From Prinia subflava (taxonomy: Eukaryota > Chordata > Aves > Passeriformes > Cisticolidae), in assembly GCF_021018805.1 (NCBI RefSeq), contig NC_086259.1, positions 14,165,001 through 14,229,000 of the forward strand: DNA of 64,000 bases. Reading direction: 5' to 3'. The notes under the pieces are model-generated. The model was not told where the DNA came from, ran no database searches, and worked only from the letters and a program-made list of their open reading frames with translations. Shown here one piece after another: positions 34,701 through 45,815 of the stretch. The translations under genes and the position numbers were made by a program. Each line of letters opens with the position of its first letter. Position 1 is the stretch's first letter.

Positions 34701-36934
34701 CGCTTTAGTGAGTGCCTCCGCCCCAGATTGCAAATAACCAACAGTGTGCTTGGGCCTGTTTGGGAGAGCTGGCATCTGCAGATCAGAGCTGGCCTTCAGA
34801 AGCCTGGGGAAGAGTTTTGTTTGGGCAAGATGTGCATAGTCTGGAGAGGCTGCACAGCTTTAGTGTAGTCTTCCCAGGGTTGAAAAGCCCTAATACCGTG
34901 ACTGTGTGTGGCAGGCTGAGCAAGAGGCTTCTCTCCTACCTTTTGGGAGCTGTCACCTTATTCTTAAGGGATATCCAAGGCAGGACTGTCACATTCATTT
35001 ATATATTTCTCTTGTCCTGGTGTGTGACCTATGTGGAACACAGCTATGTTCCACTTCTTGTCCTCTTTAAATCCCACATTTTGGTCTTCTTTGCAGGCTT
35101 TTGTCATTTAATGCAGACCCCTTTACTACAGACTGTGTAGTTCTTCTTATTGCCAGGCCTTACAGCTCTCTGATAAAGTGATTCCATGTTCTCCTAGAAA
35201 GTCTGCCAGCTCTTAATGTGAAACCTTTGGGCACAACTTCTGTGACTCTGTGATGTTCAGGATACCCTTTCTGCAGGAGATCAGTGCCCCTCTAAAATGC
35301 TGTTTCAGGAAGATGTAGCAGTGTTGTCTGAAGTGGATGACCTCTTGCACCACTGGGAAATGGAGGCTGCGGTAGCCCTAGGAACAGAGTGGGGCTCTGG
35401 TACAGCCCACAACTGGCCAGAGCCCTGAAGCCATCAGAGCAGCTTATGTGGCTCAATGCAGCAGATGCCAGGCTGGATCCCAGGGATGCTCCTCAACCAG
35501 GGTGTTACCAAAGAGGAATGAGCAGCTACTCTATCATGCCCTCCGTGATGGGAGCTCCTCCTTAGTTTCCCCCACTGCTGGATGATTTAGTGCAGTGAGC
35601 CATGCTGCTCAGGGCACTTCTCTCACCCATTTTAGCAATTTTGAAAACAGTTTGGGCTAAGCCTCAACCTGTAAATCTCCTTCACTGCTAAAACTTGTAT
35701 TGAAAGCCACTTCAAGGGCTGCTTTGTTCCTGGTCCTGCTCTTTAATGAAGTATTGGAATCTGTTAGTAAATAAACTGAGTCAAGTGTCAACATTGTTGA
35801 TGCAGCAGGAAGGTAGGATGATTGAAGTAAATTTTAAATAGCAATTAAAATGTCTGACTTCATAAGCAAGCAAAAAAAAATCCACTCTTATTTTCCTGAA
35901 GAAAGGTTGATATTTTTGTTGGTAGATACTGAAGTATCAGGATTTTAGTGAAGTATAGCCTTTTATTTAGTATATACTTTTATTTATATATAAATATACT
36001 TCTATTAAAGTATAAAATATACTTTTATTTAGTATATCTTTCTGCAAACACAAGGATAGCCTAGTTGTGTACTTAGGCTGCTAAAGATCTATTATTGAAG
36101 ATGTACTGTTGGCTTCTAATTCTTGTGATGTTGGGAAATGTGGAATAATACTTCTTGCACAGGAAGTAGATTCTTCTTTTCTTATTTCCAGATAGTTTTA
36201 CATGAAAATTGATAGAACTAGCCTTAGTTTCCATGTAGTAGCCACGATATTTAGTTTTAGAATTAACTGATTCTGATAACTTGTACTTTAGAGCTGAGGT
36301 GTCAGACAAAGGAAGTGTTTTCTGCAGTTCTTGAGCAGGAGCTGGTTGGTGTAATCATCCTGTTCTTCAGTGTTTTTAAATATGTTTCTGACTTTCACAT
36401 TAAATGTTAACTAAAAAAGGCTGAATGAGGAGAGCAAGGTCTCTCTGGCTAATTTCCAGCTGATTTGTCAGCCTCCAGTTGACTTCATATTTTCAGGCAC
36501 TAATCTGAAAGTGGTGTTGGGGGAGTAATTCTGTCCTGATGGAATAGCCCTCCCTGTCAGAAGCTGGTTTATCAGTTCAGCATGCTCAGGCTGCTGGAGC
36601 TCAGCCAGGAACTTGTACTGTGCCAGACTTCCAGGCTGTGAGCAGACATGTACTGTTTGATATGTTACCTTTAAAAAGGGCTTTGACTGCAGTAATCCCA
36701 ATCTGAATCGAGCTTTTATACTTTGCAAACTTCACAATAAATTGGTTCATTTTTTCTAGATATACAGTAATATTAATCTTATAACCAGTTTTGGAGCGTG
36801 CATGCTACTGGCTGAAGGGCTGGAGGAGCTGCAGAGTGCTGGAGCTGGGGGTACATCCCTCCCCAGTCTGGTACTTGCCTGGGATCTTTAGGGTGGAACT
36901 CTGCTCAAGCTTCTGTTTGTTGCTTGTCTTACAG
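31718..36934 (+). other. intron 3
   Basis: A 5.2-kb intron. Features seen are a GC-richer patch at 32400-32650 and an AT-rich, internally repeated block at 35940-36045. No additional exon was recognised. The acceptor reads 'ttgcttgtcttacag'. Confidence 0.65.
35959..36040. repeat. AT-rich block with palindrome and direct repeats
   Basis: The 16-bp word CTTTTATTTAGTATAT occurs at 35960-35975 and again at 36022-36037. Between them is a perfect 16-bp palindrome TATTTATATATAAATA (35981-35996) and further TATAC/GTATA words. The block could fold into a hairpin or be a degenerated microsatellite; no repeat family is recognised. Confidence 0.75.
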
Positions 36935-37150
36935 GGATGATGTCAGAAGAGACAGAAATGAGAAAAGAGGCACCTGGCACAGGTGTACTGAAACCAGGGA
37001 GTAAAAGCAGTGCCCTGGAGGAAGCTTCACCACCCGTCACTCCCCCGACATCCCCAACTTCTAGAAGTGCCTGGGGTGGTCAGTTTGCACCTACCCTAGT
37101 CAAGGATGTGAACCCAGAAGTGCTCAGGAGCGGAGTTGCATACCTGCCTG
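36935..37150 (+). CDS. PLEKHG4: coding exon 4: linker leading into CRAL-TRIO-like region
   Basis: The exon is 216 nt, phase 1 at both ends, with acceptor 'cttgtcttacag' and donor GTGAGT (37151). It begins by completing a split Gly codon, then MMSEETEMRKEAPG. A proline/serine-rich stretch SPPVTPPTSPTSRSAWGG follows, with several S/T-P sites that could be phosphorylated or bind SH3 domains. It ends NPEVLRSGVAYLPG. The last words match CWELLASGMATLPG, which I recall immediately before the Sec14-like part of human PLEKHG4, and this anchors the exon. Residues are about 772-844. Confidence 0.85.
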
Positions 37151-40100
37151 GTGAGTAGTTGAGCTGGAATGTGTCTTGGAAATGCGGTTTGGAGGAGGCA
37201 AGGGAGATGAGCCTCCTTTTGCAGGGCTGGAGGCTGGTGCCAATTCTATTTCTTTCACCCTAAACCTCTTCAGAAGTTCCACTTCTTGACTTCTCTGAAG
37301 TTTCCAAATGGGCAGGACAGGAAGTAGAACTTCCCTCCCATTAATGTTAATTTGCTCTCAGGTGTCTCAAAATGTTAACCAAGCGTGTATGAGTCAGAAA
37401 TGCCAAATCTGTGGGCTCATACCTGGAGTGCAAAAAGAGCAGAGTGAGGGTGCAGCTAATGATGGGCTGGTGGGCCTGACATCAGACCTGGTCAGAAGAA
37501 TAGGAACTTGATTCACTTGGTAATAATTAAAGGATAGGAATGTAGAAGATGCTCTTTGACTCGACTCTTGAAAACGAGTTTTATTCTTGGTAATTAGAAG
37601 TCTGGTTGATTAAATGTAGCCACCTAAATATAATAGATTTTTAGAAAACATTTGTTTTCTTGACACATAGTGTTGAAAGGAATATCCCGGTGGAGTGACT
37701 GAGCAACGTGTAGGGTGAATGATTGTGCAGCTAAATAGCAGATGACAAAACTAACTATCAAGGGAGAACTTCCCAGAATTATTGGGTTGCAGGTCAAATG
37801 TTATTCAGTGTTTACATCTGATAGAGCAATGAATATCAAATAGCTGCAGATAACATCTCTGCATGGGACAAATACTGCCAGAGGGGTGAACAAAGCTGAG
37901 GCTGTTGGACAGAGCAGCCAGGATTGCTTGGTGTACAGGGCCCACACAAGACGTCTTTGTGTTTAACCAAACATGAAGTGAAGCAGAGGAAGTAAGATCT
38001 ACCTCTCTAGTGAGAAGCAGCATTTGGCAGCTCTGTGTAAGGAGCCTCTGTGGGCTTGTCCTTTCAGAGCCCGCGAGAGGCTTGTTCAGTGTGGGGCAGG
38101 AGGAGCTGCATTTGATAGCTCAGGGGCCACATGTGAGTGGAAAATTGGGCAGAGAGCCCAACCTCAGGGGAGAGGTCAGGCAGACCTGTGCAATGTGGAG
38201 GAGTTGGGAAGGAGAGCAGAAAGGCAGGACAAGCATCTCCCAGGTGGTGCTGGGTCTGCAAGACCTGTTTTGACCTCAGGTGTGTAAAGGGGAGAAGATG
38301 ACTAGACAGATTAAGAGACTGATTTTTTACCTCTGTATACTTACTGGTGAAGCCTATGAAATAGTTTGGGCTGTATTGTAGAAGGAAATGGTAAATATTA
38401 GAGGTGGTGCAGAGAAGGGTGACAGCCCTTTCTTGTAACCAAACTGGGTGTCTTACGACAAGAGACTGGAAGGTTGCTTATCTCATAGTATAACTGAGAA
38501 AGAGGTGAAATCACCTTTGTGCCAGGAAGGAAGAAGGGAGTTAAAAAACTTTGCCAGTTTCTGAAAGAATTTGAAACGGAAAACCAAGGGTAGGGCAGAG
38601 TAATGGTACATTCATACATGTAATTTTGCATTAGGAGATGAATTGTTACAACAAATCCCAAAGGATGGTTTTTAATCTTCTGGTCTGCTGATCAGTTTGG
38701 ACATTTTTATGCTGTATATAACAGCCCAAAAAGTTACAGGATTAGGGAGAGTCTTTCAGAGAAGCTCTCAGTCTCTGTGTTTTGGGAGCCTGACTGTGCT
38801 ACCAAACGCTCCATTTGTCACAGATTCCTATCATAATGTACTGCTGTTAAATGAGACAAAAGCATTTGAATATGTGATGAAGGGATATCAAATGCCCTTC
38901 AGATGCCTGCAAGAAGCAAGGATTTGGTTTGATGCTGCTTCCAAGGAAGTTTCTCTCTGAGGAAAGAATTGTGTTTCCTGTAAAACCACTCTCAGATTTG
39001 GTTGACCTCTCTTCCTTTTTGAGGTTTCAGTGGGCAATCCTCACACCTGAGGGAATGTACACACAACTCAGTTAAATGCCTTATGTTAGTCAGTGGTAAT
39101 GATACGGTATTTACATTAGAAAGAATAACTTTTATAATGAATGGTGAATAAGAGCTAATTAATAAACCAGTAGCTGATAAAGTTAGCCAAAACTTGCAGG
39201 ATAGTTTCAGTTCTGGATTATGCCACTGTTGAAGACCTAGCCCTAGTGGCTCTGGTTGCTTTTTTGACCTGGTCAGGCAATTCCCAGACTACTAGAAGGA
39301 AGTTCAAGGTTTAATCAAATTCTGATGATACCCAGCCTGCTTGATGGACAGGAGATGTTGCTTCAGAGTTAAAAAGCTTTTATTGAGCCATTTTTCCAGT
39401 AATTGAGAGCTTTGGGTTTTTTTATTTTATTTTGTGATGGTCCCTTTAGCTTATGAAATAAATTATATTAATGAGCTTTTTCTAATTTCTTTCCATCTCT
39501 TTGATTATGCAGCATCCAGGCTCCAGTATTTCAGGAGTAATAAAAATCCTCCAGAATTACAGTGATGATGAAAGATCTTTGTTAGCAGGAGAAAGCCTCT
39601 GTCATGATTTTGGTTCCTGGGAGGGAGAAAGCCCTGCTTCAAAATGATGTCCGTCTGTGTCTGTGCTGCTTACTCGAGTCATGTCCTAGTGACAGATTGA
39701 GATCACACTGGGGCAGCTTTCCATGCTTGAGGCTGTCCATCTGTGTGTGTTTCACCTGTCAGCTCACATGCTTGTCCCTGGGATGGGAGAGAGAGGTGGT
39801 CCAGGACAGGATCTCCTGTGGTAGCAACAGAGTTAAGGAGAGAAAGAAACAGATTGCTTCAAGTCTCTGGTTTTGTCTTGAGCTTGGGATTTCTGCCCTC
39901 CCCATCTTTCTTATACAGTTTGTATGACAGGAAATGGATCCTGTTCTTGTGAATTACTTTTCACACAAAAGAGGTGTTGTCCCTCCTGTTCCCCAAATCA
40001 CTTACCTTCCCAGTTGCTCGAGCAGGCTCACTGCAGGTATTGCCTGGTTTTGAGTCTCAGAGGCAGTTCTGGCATTCCAAAGTGGTGTGTCCACCTGCTC

Positions 40101-40929
40101 TCTGCCCTGCTTTTGCATCTGGAGAGGAGGCTGGACATAATTCCAGAACTGGCACTGTTAGGTCCTTCTGCTGTGATAAGCTGTGACTTTGGAAAACAGG
40201 TGGCAGAGAAGCATTGTCCTTCCTGGCTAACTGAAGCAGAGGGATTTCTCCTTCTTCAGTGTTCACAACTCAGCTGGGTTGCTCATACTGTGCTCTATCT
40301 ATTCTCTGGGCACTGAGCAAGCTCTGCACCCAGCAAAAGCCTGGCACTGCCTCTGCCCTTGTCAGAGCTGTGGGCAGGCAGGACTGTGCTTCTGGGCTGT
40401 CCTCTCTGCAGCCTCTGAGGAGGAGCTCTGGGCTCCTGCTCCAGGGCTTTGCTTTGAGGAGCAGACTGATTATGTTCTGGGCTCAGCCTGCAGCATGTGC
40501 CCAGTCTCATTATGGAGTTCATGTTCTGCAGACCTGTCTGCATTCTCTCATGTGACAGCAATGTGAAGGTGAGATTCTGTGTCTTGAATTTATGAGATTT
40601 CTGCTTTTCTCAAGATTATTGTTAGGCAACTTGAGCTGTATTTATGAAGAACATCTGTTTGGGTGGAAGACAGCAGTAAAAAATTAACACTACTGTGAGA
40701 GAAAGACAAGCTGAGCTGATCTGCCTCACTCTGGGGCAGCATTTGGGTACTTTGGAAGTGTGTTTATAACCTCCTACCATCTGTAACATACACATATTGA
40801 GTTCTGTGGAGGATTTCCAGGAAGGTGGTGAGGTCTTAATGGGAGAATATGAGGCATAAAGACCTGGAACCAGGCTCTGTTGAATTACTTGTGTGATTTC
40901 CACCCCCCCCCCCCCCCCTCTTTTTACAG
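37151..40929 (+). other. intron 4
   Basis: A 3.8-kb intron. A patch at about 38395-38560 ('ggtggtgcagagaagggtga') resembles a very old CR1 body in sense orientation, but the match is weak. The 3' end carries the C16 tract described separately. No other exon was recognised. Confidence 0.6.
40903..40918 (+). repeat. C16 homopolymer in the polypyrimidine tract of exon 5
   Basis: Sixteen consecutive C (40903-40918) followed by TCTTTTTACAG form the acceptor tract of coding exon 5. A long C run next to a 3' splice site is unusual, can bind poly(C)-binding proteins or hnRNP K, and is mutable in length. Confidence 0.95.
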
Positions 40930-41053
40930 GTACAAGAGACAAATCAGGACGTGCAGTGGCCATAATAACGACAAGGAACACAGCCTGGTTAAACCCCCAC
41001 TGCAATACCACTGAGCTTGTACGCCTTCTTCTGTACTTGCACAGCATCCCGAG
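40930..41053 (+). CDS. PLEKHG4: coding exon 5: CRAL-TRIO/Sec14-like region, first part
   Basis: The exon is 124 nt, phase 1 to 2. It completes a split Gly and encodes TRDKSGRAVAIITTRNTAWL, then TTELVRLLLYLHSIP, ending in a split Arg codon. The words TRD..GRAV and ELxRLLLYLxSIPR match human PLEKHG4 as remembered and mark the Sec14-like fold that precedes spectrin repeats in this and related Dbl-family exchange factors. The donor, AG|GTTTGT (41054), is weaker than its neighbours, and the acceptor lies behind a C16 run, so this exon's inclusion may be less efficient. Skipping its 124 nt would shift the frame. Residues are about 844-885. Confidence 0.88.
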
Positions 41054-42124
41054 GTTTGTGATGCTCTTGGGCTGACAGGGCAGACAGCTGCTGCCCTGTC
41101 CACTTTGCCTTTCAGGGACGTGGGAATGGAAGGAGGTTTACTTTATTGGCCTAGGAACTTGGTCCAGACAGTCCTGAAATTACACAGGTGTGAATCTTCT
41201 GCTGAGTGAACAGGCTTGTGTTCAGCAAGCACTGAACCATTCTGTATGTGCTGTGTGCACACAATGTGATATAATTGGGTATGTACTGAATGTTTTCATG
41301 TGTTGCCATGAATCCAAGCCATTTTTGCTATCCTTCAGCAGTTCAGAAAATGGGATTTGGGAGCTATCATGGGGCAATCATGCAGCAGCTCTGTGGTAGT
41401 GTTGTGACATGACATTTTAGAGCCAGACCTCCAAGCTAGAGGAAGGGAGGATCTGCAAGGGTTGAGAGTCTGACTTGATGTCTGGCTGAAAACTGTTTGT
41501 GGAGTCTGCAGGCTGGAGTGTGCTTCAGCTTCTCTTCCTTTCACTGTGAGAGGTTCTTCTTCATCAGCTCATCACTATGTTTCACCTTTAGATGACTAAA
41601 TAAGAAGAGGTGAAGCTAACTCTGATAGTGATTTTTTTGAGGCCTTTAAACAGTTAATAAGGGGAGCAGGATTAACCCATGAGAAACTCATGCTTTGTTT
41701 CTTATGCTTTTCCCTTCAAGTCTGATTCTGGGTGAAATAGGCATTGGGTCTGCTCCAAGACTGGCTGCTCTTGTGAAGCAGCAAGACTGAAACCAAGCTT
41801 GTCCCTGAACACAGTTAGGAAGGACTGGTTTTCCTGTGTGTATTATCCAGTGGCCATCAGCACCTTTGCCATCAGTGACACATATTCTAGGAGCAGGAGA
41901 AGTGGGAAATTGGGTGGAAGTCATAGAATCAAACAGCAAAGGTAAAAAGTGAGCAATCAGTTGGTAGTTTCTATGTTTTGTTTAAGAAAACGTGGCCAGT
42001 TAATTCCTGTTATTACAAAGCCATAAAGTACTGGTTTTTCACCCTGCCGTGACTACAGGTTCTGTTTCTGTCTTGTTAGTTTTCATTGGTGACAAAGGTG
42101 ACCTTTTTATCTTTGTCCTTGCAG
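41054..42124 (+). other. intron 5
   Basis: A 1.07-kb intron ending 'ctttgtccttgcag'. Nothing else was recognised in it. Confidence 0.8.
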
Positions 42125-42218
42125 ACCAGAGTGTCAGGCTTTGGGTCTCACTGTTCTTGTGGATGCTCGTCGCTGTTCGCCCGTTCCTGCTCTCTTCAAG
42201 GCGTTCAGCACATTGCAG
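42125..42218 (+). CDS. PLEKHG4: coding exon 6: CRAL-TRIO/Sec14-like core
   Basis: The exon is 94 nt, phase 2 to 0, with donor GTGAGC (42219). It completes the split Arg and encodes PECQALGLTVLVDARRCSP, then ALFKAFSTLQ. ALGLTVLVDAR is the core beta-strand word of the Sec14-like region in PLEKHG4 and related exchange factors. Together with the SIPR of the previous exon it gives SIPRPE(x)QALGLTVLVDAR, nearly identical to human PLEKHG4 as I recall it. Residues are about 885-916. The long open frame on the opposite strand across this exon has no recognisable content. Confidence 0.9.
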
Positions 42219-43763
42219 GTGAGCTCGAGCTTGGGCAGAGGAACACTGCTTGGCTTGCTGTCGTGGTTGGATGTTACATTTCCATCTGCTGCTCATGTCC
42301 TCCATCTGCCACCTGGCTTTCAGTTGGCTTTGGGAGGTGGAGGTACACACCCGGCCCTGCTTTAGGAGGATGACCTGGACTTGCCAGACTGCAGACAAAG
42401 CAAAAAACCTTAGCAAGTCTGAGTTAGGGGAGAACACCCCTCCCCACCCCTCCAAATTTGCTTTCATCTCAGTGCTGAGGACAGCCCATACCCAAGTCTC
42501 AATGCTGTCATGAATTATCCTGCTTGGAGGTGTTGTCCCCTGCACTGAGGGGCTGTGGGAAATGTGCAGGGATTTTTGCCTGCCACAGAGAAGAGGCAGT
42601 AAGAGAGGCCTCTGCCTGCTGTCATGGAAAGGGCAGGACACTGCTTGCCATGCCAGGTGGAAAAGCACGTGCAGCTGTTGATGTGGCTGTCGATGAATGA
42701 TTGGAATCGGATGTGCTGTAACTCTATATTGCTTCAGGTCAAAGGCTTTCATATCAGTCACTTGGGAAGCCAGTGGGTTGTGTTGCCCCTCCTCCCAGAC
42801 AGAAACTATCTGCTGCTGTTAGAAAGCCAGGGAGATGCTGGGTTGTAGCGATGACTAATCTTTTTTAAGCAGGTGTTCCTTTTAAATCAGAGCTTAAGTC
42901 TCCTAGGACTCAATCTCTGCAAAATGGAACAGGGCAATGTTTTAATGAAGCTGATGTCTGTGGTTTATGTGCTTCAGTGCCACATCTGAGAGTTGAGTCT
43001 GACTCAGAGGTCTGTCCTCCTGCTTCCTGGGCTGGGTGGAGCTGTGAGCTCTATCAGCGTGCTCATTTTCTGTGGTGAAGGAGTAATCGGGTGCCCTGCT
43101 CAGTTCTGCAGAGGTAACAAGAAAATATGTTCTCTTTTATGCTGTGCCCACATGGCAGTGGGCTTGCTAAAGCTTTTGAGCATTTCACTGTCCATGTAAG
43201 TTGCATGGCAGTCTTAGTAGCCTGGAAATCAGTAACAGGTTCTGGCTGTCTCAGTTCTCATACAAGCATGATAATGATGCCATAATAATGCCATTTTAAC
43301 CTTAAGTTTGCCCTCTGAAATGAGGGAGGTGGGAAGCTTTGTGCTGTGCTGTGATCCTGTTTGGCTCTGAGCATCTTGTTATCAGGGTGGTGCTACAGTT
43401 ATTTAACAGAGTTTAATGTGCTGCAAGATAGATTGCTGGACCCAAGTGTGTGCTCCAGGTAATAGTGACTGACAGAGGCTGATCACTCTGCTTATGTTTG
43501 ATCCTTACACTGACTCTTCTGCAGCCTCTGTAAAGGAGATCTGTTCAGGAAGCTCATCACATAGTTAATGCAAAGGAGTAATCCCTCTCTCCTCTGAGCC
43601 TTTTGGAGATCCTCAGCATTTACTCTGTGATCCCATGGTAATGTTCTCCTCTGCTCTGGAACAAGGATAGTGTAATACAGAAAACTGAGTGTAACAGAGT
43701 GAGGCAATCTAAGTGTTCCAGAGTGCAGCAGGAAGTTTGGCCTGGAAGTGACTGCACTGAACA

Positions 43764-43947
43764 GCATCCTGCTGTTCCCAGCTCTGCTTGTCTCCTGAGA
43801 TGCTCCTGGTAAACCGTTTCAGTCTTTGGATTGTTCCATCAGTGCTGGATGAGACTGACTTCTCTTAGGTGTTTAAATTAAAAAATATAGTGAAAAGTGC
43901 TTGATTTCTTTGGAAATACAATTTCTTCTTGAGTTGGAAAACCTTGA
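43764..43947 (+). repeat. direct duplication, copy 1
   Basis: The segment starts GCATCCTGCTGTTCCCAGCT and ends GAGTTGGAAAACCTTGA. It recurs at 45633-45815 in the same orientation with, by eye, about eight substitutions and one single-base indel. Flanks on both sides differ. Confidence 0.95.
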
Positions 43948-45632
43948 CTATGTGTTATGCCTCTAAGTTTACAGAGCAGATCACCTCCTTGGGGTCCTTT
44001 CTAAAAGTCCTTGCGCAGCTCAGTGTCTTTTATCTCTGGCAGACTGTCTCTAGAGCTCATTTCTGTGCTGTCCTGCACAGATTGTCTTTATACATGATTT
44101 TACTTACATAGTATCTGTGAAGCCTACTATGATAATGTGCTGTAATCTGTTAAATGTTGAGGTCCAGCACAGCTTGTTCAAATCTGAAGGGCTGTTTTCC
44201 TCTTGACCCAGCAGTGGGAAGCACTTCTTCACAGTGGGGAAGAACAGATCAGATGCCCTAATGCAGAGTCCCTTCCTGCTGGGGGTCTGTTATGCCTAGA
44301 GAGACTCCTGAGAAGCAAAGGCTGCTCGGTCAAGATATATCAGCCTGAGGAAATCTTTCTTCCACTTCTACATCTTTCCAGAATGAATGCATGATTGGAA
44401 TTAATTGCTAGTAGACAACTATGGGTGATTGCAGGTTAGTTTTCCCTACAGCACTGGGAGTCTGTCAATTGCTTTGTCCAGAACCACCTGGTAAACTGAT
44501 GGGAGCCTTGTCCTCTCTGCCTTCAGGGCAGGGCCAGTTGTATTCTGCAAGAATTTTGTTTCCCCTTCTTTTTAGAATATTGGGTGGCTGGGAGATCTTT
44601 CTGTCCCAGACTGCAGCCAGAGCAGAGGGAGGGGGGAATAAAAACAGAAGAAAAAGCTGCTGCAGAGCTATCTCAGGAGGAAGCAGGAGGAACTCTGGCA
44701 GCTCTGTGTGGAGGTGAAGGGAAGTGCACAGTGTGTGCATGTTGCAGGAATAGATCATGCTTGTTCCTGTGGGAAACTGCATAATGATGCTTTGGAGCAA
44801 GGATTTTTGCAGGGATAAACGCTGTAATGTTTGCTTACAGGTTGTCACTGGTAAGCTCTGTGCTGGGGGTGGCAGCTCTTAAGAGGAACTTGGTACTCAG
44901 AACTGCTAGGCTGACTCCTTGCTCAGTGAGTAGGCAGGGCATGGACAGTGGAATGTGTGCTCTGCCTTCAGTGAGCAGGTATCTGTGGGATTTCCCAGAG
45001 TCTTAATAATGGGATTCTCTTGAATTTCCCATATTGTGAAGGCTTAATCCTGTAATCGGCTGTGTTTGTGTGCTGGATTGGGAAGAGTCAGTTCAGCATT
45101 TGGAAGCAGAGAAGTTCTGTGCAAACCTTTCTGTTCAAGAGGTATATTTGCATTCTCACTTAGTGCAGAAGTACAGAGGACTTTGGTCTTGTGTTAAAGA
45201 CCAGGGACCTCCTGCCTACTCCATTAGAGTGGTCACTTTGAGACTCACTGAGGTGCCTGGGGACTCTCCCATCTGCACAAACATTCCTGGCAGCCTCTGC
45301 TTCAGACTCTGCCAGTGTTGTTAGGTCTGGTCATGGGTTTCCATTTGGAGCAAGAAGCCAGAAAACTGGAACTTCAGTCTGAGAAACACTGAATAAAGTA
45401 TCTAATTCTCTTTTAAAAGAATAATAATGAAAAGATCTATATTTACCCTGGTGCTTTCTGAGCTCCTCTTGATGCCCCTCTATTCTATGCTATCCACACT
45501 GTACCTGTTTTTGGAGGTGAAGAGTTCACTTATATGTGTGGAACTCTTGTTTCTTTGCTTCTCTGTAGTTGCTTTTGTTAGCAAAGGTGGTAAGAGATTG
45601 TGCTTAAAGCTGCAGGAAAGTTTCCTCAATTG

Positions 45633-45815
45633 GCATCCTGCTGTTCCCAGCTCTGCTTGTCTCCTGAGATCCTCCTGGTAAACTGTTTCAGTCTTTGGAT
45701 TGCTCCATCAGTCCTGGATGAGACTGACTTCTCTTACGTGTTTATATTAAAAAATATGGTGAAAAGTGCTTGATTTCTTTGGAATACAATTTCTTCTTGA
45801 GTTGGAAAACCTTGA
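45633..45815 (+). repeat. direct duplication, copy 2
   Basis: This is the second copy of the 184-bp segment, 1.87 kb downstream of the first and in the same intron. Examples of differences: GAGATGCTCC versus GAGATCCTCC, GGATTGTTCC versus GGATTGCTCC, and GGAAATAC versus GGAATAC. It matches no repeat family I know. Confidence 0.95.

Noticed and set aside
41924..41940. 'catagaatcaaacag' resembling the antisense end of a CR1
   Set aside because: Only a few bases match and the neighbouring sequence has no further CR1 phrases.
42039..42761. 240-codon - strand open frame
   Set aside because: Lies antisense to coding exon 6 and its flanking introns; no recognisable protein content, while the + strand has a conserved exon with splice sites.
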